From assembly GCA_964417725.1 (NCBI GenBank), contig CAYQIV010000003.1, positions 62,001 through 126,000 of the forward strand: a stretch of 64,000 nucleotides of DNA. The letters are read 5' to 3'. Position 1 is the stretch's first letter. The number at the start of each line of letters is the position of its first letter. Origin of the DNA: SHZI01 sp964417725. Lineage in GTDB: Bacteria; Pseudomonadota; Gammaproteobacteria; Steroidobacterales; GCA-2729495. Below, in pieces: positions 7,889-16,730 of the stretch. The notes beneath the pieces were generated by a model, which was given only the letters and a program-made list of their open reading frames with translations, did no database searches and had not been told where the DNA came from. The translations under genes and the position numbers were made by a program.

Positions 7889-8943
7889 TCGGCGTCCTGT
7901 CCGGCGACGGCATCGGCCCGGAGGTCACCTGCGAGGCGGTGCGCTGTCTGGAGGCCGTGGCCAGCCTGCATGGTCATCGGCTGACCTTCCGTGAGGGGCT
8001 CATCGGCGGGGCGGCGATAGACGCCACTGGCGAACCTTTTCCGGCCACCACCCGCGAGCTGTGCCGCGAAGTCGATGCTGTGCTGCTCGGTGCCGTCGGC
8101 GGACCACAGTGGAGCGACCCGCGGGCCCGCGTGCGACCCGAGCAGGGACTACTCGACATGCGTGCGGCGATGAACGTCTATGCCAACCTGCGGCCGGTCC
8201 GGACCATGCCTTCGCTCCATGCATCATCACCGCTGCGCCCGGAACGCCTGGCGGGCATCGACATCATGGTCGTGCGCGAATTGACCGGCGGCATTTACTT
8301 CGGGCGCAAGTCCCGCGAAGCCGACTCGGCCACCGACGTCTGCACCTATACCCGGGCCGAGATCGAGCGCGTGCTGCGCATGGCCGGCGAGCTGGCACGC
8401 ACGCGTCGGCACAAGGTCACTTCTGTCGACAAGGCCAACGTGCTGGAAACATCCCGGCTGTGGCGAGAGACGGCCACCACGCTGTTCGCGACCGAGTTCC
8501 CGGACGTTGTACTCGAGCACCTGCTGGTCGATGCGGCCGCCATGCACCTGCTGTCGCGTGCCGCGGATTTCGACGTCATCGTCACCGAGAACATGTTCGG
8601 TGACATCCTCACCGACGAGGCGTCGATGCTCGTCGGTTCCCTCGGCATGCTGCCCTCGGCGGCACTGAACGGCGAGCGGCGTGGCCTCTACGAACCGATC
8701 CACGGCTCGGCACCGGACATCGCCGGACTGGGCAAGGCCAACCCCTGTGGCACGATCCTCAGCGGTGCCATGCTGCTGCGCCACTCACTGGCGCTCGGTG
8801 TTGCAGCGGATGCACTGGAGGCGGCGGTCTGCTCGGCCATCGATGCCGGTCACCGCACTGCCGATATCGCGCTTCCCGGCCAGCCGGCAGTGTCAACCCG
8901 GGGGATGGGTGATGCGGTCATTGCTGCGCTGCATGCCGGCTGA
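7876..8943 (+). CDS. leuB: 3-isopropylmalate dehydrogenase
   Basis: NAD-dependent oxidative decarboxylation of 3-isopropylmalate to 2-oxoisocaproate, the last pathway-specific step to leucine. The 355-residue protein opens with VIGVLSGDGIGPEV and contains the substrate arginine region NLRPVR, VRELTGGIYFG, the VDKANVLETS lysine motif, and DIVTENMFGDILTDE-type metal aspartates (VTENMFGDILTDEAS), then LYEPIHGSAPDIAG. The ATG at 7876 lies inside leuD with GAGGAG upstream; a GTG three codons later would also fit. It ends 14 bases short of the convergent Na/Pi-transporter gene, with no obvious terminator. Confidence 0.95.
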   Translation: MAAVIGVLSGDGIGPEVTCEAVRCLEAVASLHGHRLTFREGLIGGAAIDATGEPFPATTRELCREVDAVLLGAVGGPQWSDPRARVRPEQGLLDMRAAMNVYANLRPVRTMPSLHASSPLRPERLAGIDIMVVRELTGGIYFGRKSREADSATDVCTYTRAEIERVLRMAGELARTRRHKVTSVDKANVLETSRLWRETATTLFATEFPDVVLEHLLVDAAAMHLLSRAADFDVIVTENMFGDILTDEASMLVGSLGMLPSAALNGERRGLYEPIHGSAPDIAGLGKANPCGTILSGAMLLRHSLALGVAADALEAAVCSAIDAGHRTADIALPGQPAVSTRGMGDAVIAALHAG

Positions 8944-8957
8944 GGGGGCCTTTCTGC

Positions 8958-10595
8958 CTACGGCATCTCGCCGTCCATGGCGATGGCCTTGCCTGCCGAT
9001 TCCTGCAACGCACGGTCTCCCTTGACGAGCTGCTCGACGCAGCGCCGCGCCGCGCTGAGGGCATCGAGGAGGTCGTCGGCCTCTTCGACCGCCAACGTGC
9101 CGGCCACCGCCGCACCCAGCGCTGATGCCTTGGCCTGGCGATAGGCCGCCTTGAACTCGCCGAGCCTGGCGCGGGCCGAGGGGCCGGTGTCTTCACTGCC
9201 GTCCTGACGCGCGGCAAGGGCAACGCAGGCGCCGGCGGTGGACACCACCTGCCCCAGCGCGGCGCGAAGGGCCTCGTCGGCCATGCCCGGTACGCGTGCG
9301 CGAATACCCGCCAGCGCGGGCATCAGGCGCGCTGCCTCCAGGAGGTAGCGGGTGCTGCGCAAGGCCTCGGTCAGTTCCGCACCCACCTCAACCGTCATGC
9401 CCGCCGTGCGCACGGAGCCCACAAACGTGGCAATGGCCTCGCCCAGCGCCCGCACGGCGCGTGCGCGGATTTCGACTTGCCCGGCCGAAGGGGCCGTCAG
9501 CTCGCCAAGTGCCGCGCCGGCGATCCCGAGGACGATGCCACGCAGGCGCAGCAGTTCCTCGCGCAGGGCAGCGGCGGCCAGCGCCGGAGTGCCACGCAGC
9601 GTCGAGTCGAGGTGCCGGGGCCGGGCGATATCTTCCTCGGCGCTGCAAAACAGCCGCTCGAGGAATCGGGCGAGCTGTCCCGACAACGGCAGCATGACCA
9701 GCACGCCCAGCACGTTGAAAACCGTATGGAACAGTGCCAGCACGGCTGCCGGACTGCCCTCCACGTCGAACCAGTCGGCGAGTGCGCGGACCAGCGCCAG
9801 CAGCGGTGTCAGCAAGGCCAGGGCCACCATTGCAGCGATGACATTGAAGGCGATGTGACCGAGTGCGAGGCGCCTGGCCGCCGGCGTGGCCCTGAGTGTG
9901 GCCAGTACCGCCGTCGAGGTCGTACCGAGGTTGGCGCCGATGACTGCCGCAGCCGCCGCCTCGAAGCCGACCACACCGCCTGCGGCGGCCGTCAGGATGA
10001 TGGCGATCGCCGCGCTCGATGACTGGGTCAGGACCGTCGCCACTGCGCCCGCCAGAATCCAGCGCGACCAGCTCGCCGGGACCCCGACGCCGCCCGCAAG
10101 CCCGGCACCGTAATCCGCCGCGAGGGCTGCGAATGCCTCCTTGAGGACAGCCAGGCCGAGAAAGAACAGTCCAAACCCGGCCAGCGCATCACCAAGGCCC
10201 TGGTGGCGCCGGCCCGGGGCCAGCAGCCGCAGGCCGACGCCCGCGGTGAGGATCGGCAGGGCGAAAAACTCGACCCGGAACCCGAAGCCGACCAGGCTGA
10301 CCAGCCAGCCGGTCATCGTGGTCCCGACATTGGTGCCATAGATGACGCCGAGCGCCTGGCGCAGGCTGAGCAGCCCGGCATTGACGAAGCCGATGGCCGC
10401 CACGGTCACCGCGCTCGATGACTGGACGATACCGGTCACGAGGACCCCCGCCAGCACGCCGCGCAGCGGCGAGGACGTCCAGCGCCCGAGGAGTTGCTTG
10501 AGACCACCGCCGGCAAAGGTCTTCAGGCCGTCGGTCATCATCGACATGGCGAGCAGGAACAGCGCCACGCCGCCGGCGACTTCGATGGCGAGCAT
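8958..10595 (-). CDS. Na/Pi-cotransporter family protein with PhoU-like C-terminal domain
   Basis: A 545-residue inner-membrane protein. The N-terminal ~320 residues hold many membrane segments and the two inverted QSSSA signature repeats of SLC34-type Na/phosphate carriers (GIVQSSSAVTVAAIGFV and LTQSSSAAIAI), plus two GTNVGTT/GANLGTT motifs. The remaining ~220 residues are helical and PhoU-like, as in the YjbB group. Likely roles are phosphate export/import or phosphate sensing; direction is not decidable from sequence. ATG at 10595 (MLAIEVAGG) places the first membrane helix at the very N-terminus; an in-frame ATG 19 codons earlier (10652) is possible. It is divergent from the TrpR-like/his operon, with 128 bases between starts. 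Confidence 0.85.
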   Translation of the reverse strand: MLAIEVAGGVALFLLAMSMMTDGLKTFAGGGLKQLLGRWTSSPLRGVLAGVLVTGIVQSSSAVTVAAIGFVNAGLLSLRQALGVIYGTNVGTTMTGWLVSLVGFGFRVEFFALPILTAGVGLRLLAPGRRHQGLGDALAGFGLFFLGLAVLKEAFAALAADYGAGLAGGVGVPASWSRWILAGAVATVLTQSSSAAIAIILTAAAGGVVGFEAAAAAVIGANLGTTSTAVLATLRATPAARRLALGHIAFNVIAAMVALALLTPLLALVRALADWFDVEGSPAAVLALFHTVFNVLGVLVMLPLSGQLARFLERLFCSAEEDIARPRHLDSTLRGTPALAAAALREELLRLRGIVLGIAGAALGELTAPSAGQVEIRARAVRALGEAIATFVGSVRTAGMTVEVGAELTEALRSTRYLLEAARLMPALAGIRARVPGMADEALRAALGQVVSTAGACVALAARQDGSEDTGPSARARLGEFKAAYRQAKASALGAAVAGTLAVEEADDLLDALSAARRCVEQLVKGDRALQESAGKAIAMDGEMP

Positions 10596-10686
10596 CACGG
10601 GGCGAGCGACTCCACGGCCATGGGGGACGCGCCAGTCTATCGCCCGCCCCATCCGCCGGTACAGCGGCCTTGCGCCGTGATCCGTT

Positions 10687-10714
10687 TTGCATTATTGTAA
10701 TAGCGCATTAATAC
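10687..10714 (+). promoter_or_regulatory. Promoter with trp-operator-like dyad ahead of the his operon
   Basis: TTGCAT (10687-10692), 16 bases, TAATAC (10709-10714) is a plausible promoter. An 18-bp imperfect dyad, GTAATAGCGCATTAATAC (10697-10714), covers the spacer and -10. It shares 12 of 18 positions with the symmetric E. coli trp operator and has the same 18-bp length and outer GTA...TAC ends. The next gene encodes a TrpR-family protein, so autoregulation and repression of the his operon is the natural inference. Confidence 0.5.
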
Positions 10715-10723
10715 ATTGAAACG

Positions 10724-11038
10724 ATGAAAGATCACCGCATACTTGACCCCCGCGACGAGACGGCCGCGGAGCAGGCGCTCTACCGCGCCGTGCTCAGCCT
10801 GCGTGATGCCGCGGAGGTGCAGGCCTTCTTCCGCGACCTGTGTACGCCGGCCGAACTGCAGGCCATGAAAGATCGCTGGCTGGTTGCACGCCTGCTGCAG
10901 GAAGACCTGCCCTACCGGCAGATCCACGAACGCACCGGTGTCAGCGTGACGACGATCGGGCGGGTGGCCCGCTATCTCAACGACGGCGCCGGCGGCTATG
11001 CCACGGCACTCAAACGCACCAGGAAGAACAGCCCATGA
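10724..11038 (+). CDS. TrpR-family repressor leading the histidine operon (HisR-like)
   Basis: A 104-residue DNA-binding protein of the TrpR/YerC family. Residues 20-100 contain the characteristic helices: VLSLRDAAEVQAFFRDL, then TPAELQAMKDRWLVARLL, then the helix-turn-helix LPYRQIHERTGVSVTTIGRVARYL. Family members use a small effector such as tryptophan as corepressor. Here the gene overlaps hisG by ATGA and heads the whole his operon, so histidine or a pathway compound is the likelier signal; I recall related TrpR-type his regulators being predicted for Xanthomonadales, but no effector can be read from the sequence. No good ribosome binding site precedes the ATG, and transcription may start only a few bases upstream. 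Confidence 0.8.
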   Translation: MKDHRILDPRDETAAEQALYRAVLSLRDAAEVQAFFRDLCTPAELQAMKDRWLVARLLQEDLPYRQIHERTGVSVTTIGRVARYLNDGAGGYATALKRTRKNSP

Positions 11039-11937
11039 GCGAGACCCGCGACCGAATCAAGATCGCCATCCAGAAGTCCGGACGGCTCACCGAGCACTCG
11101 CTCGACCTGCTGCAGCGCTGCGGCCTCAAGTACACGCGCGGTCCCGACCAGTTGATCGCCTATGGCGAGAACATGCCGGTCGACGTACTCATGGTGCGAG
11201 ACGACGATATCCCCGGGCTCGTGCGCGACGACGTCTGCGACCTCGGCATCGCCGGGATGAACATCGTCGAGGAAAAGCGCCTGCATTTCCTCGAGCAGGA
11301 TCCTGCCGAGCCCTTCCGTATCATCCGCCCGCTCGACTACGGCCATTGCCGGCTGGCATTTGCCTATCCAGAAAAAAGCGCGTTGGCCTGCGTCACCGAC
11401 CTCGATGGGCGCAAGGTCGCAACCAGCTACCCTTCGGTGGTCAGGGATTATCTGCGCCGCACCGGTGTCGCGGCCACGGTCGTCGAGTTCTCGGGCGCCG
11501 TCGAAATCGCGCCGAGTCTCGGCCGGGCCGACGCCATCTGTGACCTCGTCTCGACCGGTGCGACACTGGCCGCCAACCGGCTGCGCGAAGGCGAAACCAT
11601 CCTCGAGAGCCGGGCGATGCTCCTGCAGACGCCCGTCGAGGTGCCGGCCTGCAAGGCGGAGTGGATCGATCGCCTGCTGCAGCGGGTCGACGGGGTCATG
11701 CAGGTGCGCGAGAGCAAGTACATCATGATGCATGCACCGAAGAGCGCCCTGGCCGAGATCTCGGCTTTGCTGCCGGGTTCGGAGGCGCCCACGGTACTGT
11801 CCCTCGAGGGGCGTGACGACCGTGTCGCCGTGCACGTCGTGTGCCGGGAGAACGTCTTCTGGGAAACGCTCGAGAGCCTCAAGAGTGCTGGCGCCACCTC
11901 GGTGCTGGTATTGCCCGTCGAGAAGATGCTGGCCTGA
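11035..11937 (+). CDS. hisG: ATP phosphoribosyltransferase (long form)
   Basis: First step of histidine synthesis: ATP + PRPP to phosphoribosyl-ATP. The 300-residue length marks the long, hexameric form, which needs no HisZ. The catalytic part has IAIQKSGRL near the start and the PRPP loop around GATLAANRLREGE; the last ~75 residues form the ACT-like regulatory domain (around MMHAPKSALAEISALLPG) that binds histidine for feedback inhibition. The ATG at 11035 overlaps the stop of the TrpR-like gene (ATGA). hisD begins three bases after its stop. Confidence 0.95.
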   Translation: MSETRDRIKIAIQKSGRLTEHSLDLLQRCGLKYTRGPDQLIAYGENMPVDVLMVRDDDIPGLVRDDVCDLGIAGMNIVEEKRLHFLEQDPAEPFRIIRPLDYGHCRLAFAYPEKSALACVTDLDGRKVATSYPSVVRDYLRRTGVAATVVEFSGAVEIAPSLGRADAICDLVSTGATLAANRLREGETILESRAMLLQTPVEVPACKAEWIDRLLQRVDGVMQVRESKYIMMHAPKSALAEISALLPGSEAPTVLSLEGRDDRVAVHVVCRENVFWETLESLKSAGATSVLVLPVEKMLA

Positions 11938-11940
11938 GCC

Positions 11941-13248
11941 ATGCGCGTCCTCGACTGGCAGGCACTCGATGAACGGGCCCGCACGGCGGCGATGCGCCGG
12001 CCCGCGCTGCGCGACGATGCGGCGCTCCAGGCGCGCGTGCGCGAGATCGTCGCCGAGGTGCGCCGCGATGGCGACGCCGCCCTGCTGCGGCTTGCCGAAT
12101 CGCTCGACGGCGTGCAACTCGACAGTCTGCGCGTCGGGGCAGGCGAGGTCGCCGCGGCAGAAGCCGCCCTGCCGGATGCGGCGCTGCGCGCCATCGATAC
12201 TGCCATCGCCAATGTCAGCCGCTTCCACGAAGCCTTGCGCAGCACGCCCGTGCGGGTCGAGACGCAGCCCGGCGTGGTCTGTGAACGCGTGAGCCGGCCA
12301 CTGCGTGCGGTTGGCCTGTATGTACCGGCCGGCAGCGCACCGTTGCCATCGACGGCGATCATGCTGGCCGTACCTTCACGCATCGCCGGTTGCGGGCTGA
12401 GGGCCATGGTCACGCCGCCGCGCAGGGATGGCCGTGCCGACCCGGCCGTCGTCGTCGCAGCACGGCGCTGCGGCATCGAACACATCTTCAAGGCCGGCGG
12501 AGCCCAGGCCGTTGCCGCGCTGGCCTATGGCACGGAAACCGTGCCCCGCGTCGACAAGATCTTCGGCCCCGGAAATACCTGGGTCACCGCAGCCAAGACG
12601 CTCGTCGCCAGCGACCCTGAAGGTGCGGCGCTCGACATGCCGGCGGGACCATCCGAGGTCATGGTCATCGCTGGCGATGATGCCCATCCGCGTCACGTGG
12701 CCCTCGACCTCCTCTCGCAGGCCGAGCATGGGCCGGACTCGCATGTGGTGCTGATATGCCACTCGGTGGCTTTTGCCCAAGCCGTGCGCGCCGAGATCAC
12801 CCGGGAGCTGCCGACCCTGTCGCGCCGGTCAATCATCGCCCGTGCCCTCGACCATGCCGTGGCGCTGGTCGTGCCCGACGAGGCGACGGCCATCGAGGTC
12901 GCCAACGGTTATGCACCCGAGCACCTCATCATCCAGAACGGTGCCCCACGCGTCATGGCCGCTGAAATCCACACCGCGGGCTCGGTCTTCCTCGGCCCAT
13001 GGACACCGGAATCGGTCGGTGATTACTGCAGCGGCACCAACCATGTGCTGCCGACCTACGGCTATGCGCGCAGCTACAGCGGGCTGTCTGTTGCCGACTT
13101 CGAGCGGCGCATGACGCTGCAGGAACTGACCGCCGACGGGCTGCGCGCACTGGCCCCCACGGTCACCGCGCTGGCTGGCATCGAGGGGCTGGATGCCCAC
13201 GCCCGTGCTGTCGGCGCACGCCTCGACGAGCTGGAGGGACGGTCGTGA
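11941..13248 (+). CDS. hisD: Histidinol dehydrogenase
   Basis: Zn-dependent NAD enzyme performing the last two oxidations, L-histidinol to L-histidine. Its 435 residues show the usual signatures: YVPAGSAPLPSTAIM, FKAGGAQAVAALAYGT, KIFGPGNTWVTAAK, DMPAGPSEVMVIA, LLSQAEHGPDS (Zn ligands Gln and His) and NGYAPEHL (catalytic Glu-His pair), then SAGSVFLG-type AGSVFLGPWTPES. Start is the ATG three bases after hisG. The stop overlaps the GTG of hisC (GTGA). Confidence 0.95.
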   Translation: MRVLDWQALDERARTAAMRRPALRDDAALQARVREIVAEVRRDGDAALLRLAESLDGVQLDSLRVGAGEVAAAEAALPDAALRAIDTAIANVSRFHEALRSTPVRVETQPGVVCERVSRPLRAVGLYVPAGSAPLPSTAIMLAVPSRIAGCGLRAMVTPPRRDGRADPAVVVAARRCGIEHIFKAGGAQAVAALAYGTETVPRVDKIFGPGNTWVTAAKTLVASDPEGAALDMPAGPSEVMVIAGDDAHPRHVALDLLSQAEHGPDSHVVLICHSVAFAQAVRAEITRELPTLSRRSIIARALDHAVALVVPDEATAIEVANGYAPEHLIIQNGAPRVMAAEIHTAGSVFLGPWTPESVGDYCSGTNHVLPTYGYARSYSGLSVADFERRMTLQELTADGLRALAPTVTALAGIEGLDAHARAVGARLDELEGRS

Positions 13249-14306
13249 ACGCGACACTCGCGCTGCTGCGCCCGGAGATCGAGCGTCTGCAGGCATACCA
13301 ACCCGCCGAATACATCAGCGGGCTGGTACGGCTCAACGCCAACGAGACCCCCTGGCGTCCTCCCGGCGATGACACCCGCGACGGCCTCAACCGCTATCCG
13401 GATCCACGGCCGCAAATACTGGCCGACCGGCTCGCCAGCCACTACGGCGTGGCGCCGGGGCAGCTGCTGGTCACGCGCGGCTCCAGCGAGGCCATCGACC
13501 TGCTGGTGCGGGCATTCTGCCGGGCCGGCCTCGACGAGGTCGTCATCTGTCCGCCAACCTTTGGCATGTACGAGGTCTATGCGGCCATCCAGGGCGCGCC
13601 GGTGCGGCGCATGCCGTTGCGGCGTGAAGCCGGCTATGCGCTGCCCCTCGATGCCTTGATCGACGAGTGGCCGGTTCAGGGCAAGCTGCTTTTCATCTGC
13701 ACACCGAACAATCCGACGGGCAACGCCACACCGATCGATGCCATCGACAGGCTGTGCCGGGCGCTGGCCGGCCGTGCGGCCGTTGTCATCGACGGGGCCT
13801 ACCTTGAGTTTGCTGACAGTGATCCGACGCACACGCTGCTCGCCAGCCATGAAAACGCCATCGTGTTGCGCACCCTGTCCAAGGCCATGGGACTTGCCGG
13901 CGCACGCTGCGGCGCGCTGCTCGGTCACCCGGCCCTGGTCGAGCGCATCGGTCGTCTCCAGCCCCCCTACTGTTTCCCGACGCCATGCCAGGAGGCGGTC
14001 CTGCGCTGCCTCACCGACGAAGCCCGCGCCCGCTTCGCCGCGCGGCGCAGCACGCTGCTCGCGGAGCGCCAGCGTCTGTCGGTGGCCCTGGCGGCCCTGC
14101 CACAGGTCGCGCACGTCTGGCCCAGCGACGCCAATTTTCTCCTTGTCGACTGCCATGATGCCGCCGCCGTGGTAGATGCCGCGCGCGCGGGCGGCGTCCT
14201 GGTTCGCGACTTCAGCCGGGTACCGGGCCTGCCCGGCGGCGTGCGCATTACCGTCGGCAGCCCGACCGACAACGACCGCCTGCTCGCGGCACTGGGAGCG
14301 CCATGA
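13245..14306 (+). CDS. hisC: Histidinol-phosphate aminotransferase (his operon copy)
   Basis: PLP enzyme converting imidazole-acetol phosphate and glutamate to histidinol phosphate. The 353-residue protein has LNANETPW and NRYPDP near the N-terminus, GSSEAIDLLVRAFC, CTPNNPTGN, DGAYLEF, and the PLP lysine in LRTLSKAMGLAGARCG; DFSRVPGLPGGVRITVG closes the fold. The start is GTG at 13245, overlapping the hisD stop, with GGAGGGAC just upstream. A paralogue (41438-42583) lies in the aromatic cluster, so the two probably divide histidine and aromatic/arogenate duties. Confidence 0.94.
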   Translation: MNATLALLRPEIERLQAYQPAEYISGLVRLNANETPWRPPGDDTRDGLNRYPDPRPQILADRLASHYGVAPGQLLVTRGSSEAIDLLVRAFCRAGLDEVVICPPTFGMYEVYAAIQGAPVRRMPLRREAGYALPLDALIDEWPVQGKLLFICTPNNPTGNATPIDAIDRLCRALAGRAAVVIDGAYLEFADSDPTHTLLASHENAIVLRTLSKAMGLAGARCGALLGHPALVERIGRLQPPYCFPTPCQEAVLRCLTDEARARFAARRSTLLAERQRLSVALAALPQVAHVWPSDANFLLVDCHDAAAVVDAARAGGVLVRDFSRVPGLPGGVRITVGSPTDNDRLLAALGAP

Positions 14307-15376
14307 ACGCACTGGCAAAAATCGCCTTTCTCGACCGCGACGGCACCCTGGTACTCGAGCCACACGACGAACAGGTCGACCGCCTCGACAAGATACGCCT
14401 CGTGCCGAACGTCATTCCGGCGCTCCTGAGGCTGCGTGATGCAGGCTGGGACCTGGTCATGGTCACCAACCAGGACGGCCTCGGTACCGACAGCTTTCCG
14501 CACGAGGATTTCACGCACACGCAAGCGTTCATCGTTGCGCTGTTCGAGTCGCAGGGCATCCGCTTCCGCGAGGTGTTCATCTGTCCGCACCGCGCCGATC
14601 AGGGTTGTGGCTGTCGCAAGCCCAGCCCGGGGATCCTCGGCGACTTCCTGACGCGCGTGTCCATCGACCGTCAATGCAGTTTCGTCGTTGGCGACCGCGA
14701 CAGTGACGTTGAACTGGCGCAACGCCTCGGCCTGCGCGGCTTCCGCATCGACCCGCTCGACCCTGCGGCATGGCCGGCGATCGTCGCCGAAGTGCTCGAC
14801 CAGCCACGGCGCGCAACGGTACGCCGCGAAACGCGCGAGACACGCATCGAAGCCAGCGTCGATCTCGACGCCACGGGGCCGGTCGAAATCAGCACCGGCA
14901 TCGGCTTCTACGATCACATGCTCGAGCAGGTGGCGCGGCATGGCGGTTTTGCCCTTGTCGTGCGTTGCGATGGCGACCTGCACGTCGATGAGCACCACAC
15001 CGTCGAGGACGTCGCCCTGGCGCTGGGTGCGGCATTGCGCGAAGCCCTCGGCGACAAGCGCGGCATCGGCCGCTATGGCTTCGTGCTGCCGATGGACGAG
15101 GCCCGGGCACACGTCGCACTCGACCTTTCCGGACGCGCATGCAGCCGTTTCGATGGGCAGTTCCCGCGCACCACAGTCGGCGGCCTGGCAACGGAACTGG
15201 TACCGCATGTGTTCAGGTCGCTGGCCGACAGCCTCGGCGCCACGCTGCATATTGCCGTCGATGGCGACAACACTCATCACATGGTCGAGGCCTGTTTCAA
15301 GGGGCTCGGCCGCTGCCTGCGCCAGGCAATCGCCCGCAGCGGCACGGCCGTGCCGAGCACCAAGGGCACGTTGTGA
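14303..15376 (+). CDS. hisB: Bifunctional histidinol-phosphatase / imidazoleglycerol-phosphate dehydratase
   Basis: Fusion catalysing steps 7 and 9 of histidine synthesis. Residues 1-165 are an HAD-type phosphatase: FLDRDGT with Asp11/Asp13, then the zinc site CPHRADQGCGCRKP and VGDRDSDVELA. Residues ~167-357 are the IGP dehydratase, with GIGFYDHMLEQVARHG, DEHHTVEDVA and its second copy GDNTHHMVEACFKGLG, whose histidines and glutamates bind Mn. This fused enterobacterial/xanthomonad arrangement contrasts with separate genes in Pseudomonas. ATG at 14303 overlaps the hisC stop, and the hisB stop overlaps the hisH GTG. Confidence 0.95.
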   Translation: MNALAKIAFLDRDGTLVLEPHDEQVDRLDKIRLVPNVIPALLRLRDAGWDLVMVTNQDGLGTDSFPHEDFTHTQAFIVALFESQGIRFREVFICPHRADQGCGCRKPSPGILGDFLTRVSIDRQCSFVVGDRDSDVELAQRLGLRGFRIDPLDPAAWPAIVAEVLDQPRRATVRRETRETRIEASVDLDATGPVEISTGIGFYDHMLEQVARHGGFALVVRCDGDLHVDEHHTVEDVALALGAALREALGDKRGIGRYGFVLPMDEARAHVALDLSGRACSRFDGQFPRTTVGGLATELVPHVFRSLADSLGATLHIAVDGDNTHHMVEACFKGLGRCLRQAIARSGTAVPSTKGTL

Positions 15377-15978
15377 GCACCACACGCACCGTCGCGATCA
15401 TCGACGGCGGCGGCGCCAACATCGCCTCGCTGCGCTACGCGCTGGAGCGCCTTGGCCACAACGGCGTGCTGACCCGCGATCCGGCGCTGATCCGCGCAGC
15501 ACCGCGGGTCATCCTGCCAGGGGTCGGTGCAGCAGCGGCGGCCATGGAGCGCCTGCGGGAATACGGGCTCGACACCGTGGTGCGCGATCTGCGCCAGCCA
15601 CTGCTCGGCATCTGTCTCGGCCTGCAATTGCTCTTCGAGTCTTCCGCGGAAGACAACACCCGCTGCCTCGGGATGCTTCCCGGACAGGCGCGACGTTTCC
15701 TCCCGGCGCCCGGCCGGCCGGTGCCGCACATGGGCTGGAACGCCCTGCGCATCACCCGCCCGGACCCGTTGCTCAACGGCATCAAAGACGGCGACCATGT
15801 CTATTTCGTGCACAGCTACGCCGTGGCACCCAACCCGGCCACGCTGGCCGTGGCCGATTATGGCGGTGCTTTCTCGGCGATCGTGCGCCGGGACAATGTC
15901 ATGGCCACGCAGTTCCACCCGGAGCGTTCGGGCCCTTGCGGGGCGCGCTTGCTCGGCAACTTTCTCGCAATGGACTGA
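15373..15978 (+). CDS. hisH: Imidazole glycerol phosphate synthase, glutaminase subunit
   Basis: Class I amidotransferase that supplies ammonia to HisF. The 201-residue protein begins AIIDGGGANIASL, has the oxyanion region LPGVGAA, the nucleophile cysteine in LGICLGLQLLFE and the catalytic His/Glu in TQFHPERSG. It starts with GTG at 15373 inside the hisB stop (GTGA). It is followed by hisA after 11 bases, keeping the hisH-hisA-hisF order that makes the heterodimer partners neighbours. Confidence 0.94.
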   Translation: MSTTRTVAIIDGGGANIASLRYALERLGHNGVLTRDPALIRAAPRVILPGVGAAAAAMERLREYGLDTVVRDLRQPLLGICLGLQLLFESSAEDNTRCLGMLPGQARRFLPAPGRPVPHMGWNALRITRPDPLLNGIKDGDHVYFVHSYAVAPNPATLAVADYGGAFSAIVRRDNVMATQFHPERSGPCGARLLGNFLAMD

Positions 15979-15989
15979 GGCGACGACGC

Positions 15990-16730
15990 ATGGAAGTGAT
16001 CCCGGCCATCGATCTTCTCGGCGGGCGTTGTGTCCGCCTGCACCAGGGCGATTTCGGCAAGGTCATCACCTATGAACACGACCCGATCGAGCTGGCCCAT
16101 GCCTGTGCCGATGCCGGCGCACGCCGTTTGCATGTCGTCGACCTCGACGGCGCGCGCAGTGGCACCCCCGTCAACATCGCGACCATCGAGGCACTGGCGG
16201 CACTCGGCCGCATCGAGGTCCAGGCCGGCGGCGGCATCCGCGACCTGGCCCGGCTCCAGTCCCTGCTCGCGGCCGGTGCGGCCCGTGCCGTGATCGGCTC
16301 GGTGGCCATCGAGGAGCCCGAAACGGCCTTCATCTGGCTGGACGCCGTCGGCGCCGGCCGGGTCGTGCTCGGTTTCGACGTGCGGCTCGATGACCGGCAA
16401 GATCCGCAGCTTGTCACGCGCGGCTGGACAGAACGCACCACGCTCGGCCTGTGGCCGTTGGTCGAACGTTACATGGCCCGCGGCGCACGCGACTTTCTGT
16501 GCACGGATGTGGCGCGCGACGGCACGCTGTCCGGCCCCAACGTGACGCTCTACGCCGAGTGCGGCCGACGCTACCCCGAGGCGCGTTTCATTGCCTCTGG
16601 CGGGGTCGGCTCGCTGGCCGACCTGCGCGCCCTGGCGGACACGGGCGTGGCAGCCGTCGTCACCGGCAAGGCGCTGCTCGACGGAAAACTCACCCTGAAG
16701 GAGATCGCGTCATTCTCGCCCGCCGCATAA
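15990..16730 (+). CDS. hisA: ProFAR isomerase (phosphoribosylformimino-AICAR-P isomerase)
   Basis: Half-barrel-duplicated TIM barrel carrying out an Amadori rearrangement in histidine synthesis. The 246 residues open with MEVIPAIDLLGGRCVRL, where the Asp of AIDL is catalytic, and include VVDLDGA, QAGGGIR, IGSVAI, the second catalytic Asp in CTDVARDGTLSGPN and IASGGVGSL with the phosphate loop. Start ATG at 15990, 11 bases after hisH. The last 19 bases overlap the predicted hisF start. Confidence 0.95.
   Translation: MEVIPAIDLLGGRCVRLHQGDFGKVITYEHDPIELAHACADAGARRLHVVDLDGARSGTPVNIATIEALAALGRIEVQAGGGIRDLARLQSLLAAGAARAVIGSVAIEEPETAFIWLDAVGAGRVVLGFDVRLDDRQDPQLVTRGWTERTTLGLWPLVERYMARGARDFLCTDVARDGTLSGPNVTLYAECGRRYPEARFIASGGVGSLADLRALADTGVAAVVTGKALLDGKLTLKEIASFSPAA

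Noticed and set aside
14688..16730. One continuous 680-codon frame spanning hisB to hisA
   Set aside because: Only the last 246 codons (hisA) are homologous; the earlier part is a shifted frame of hisB and hisH.
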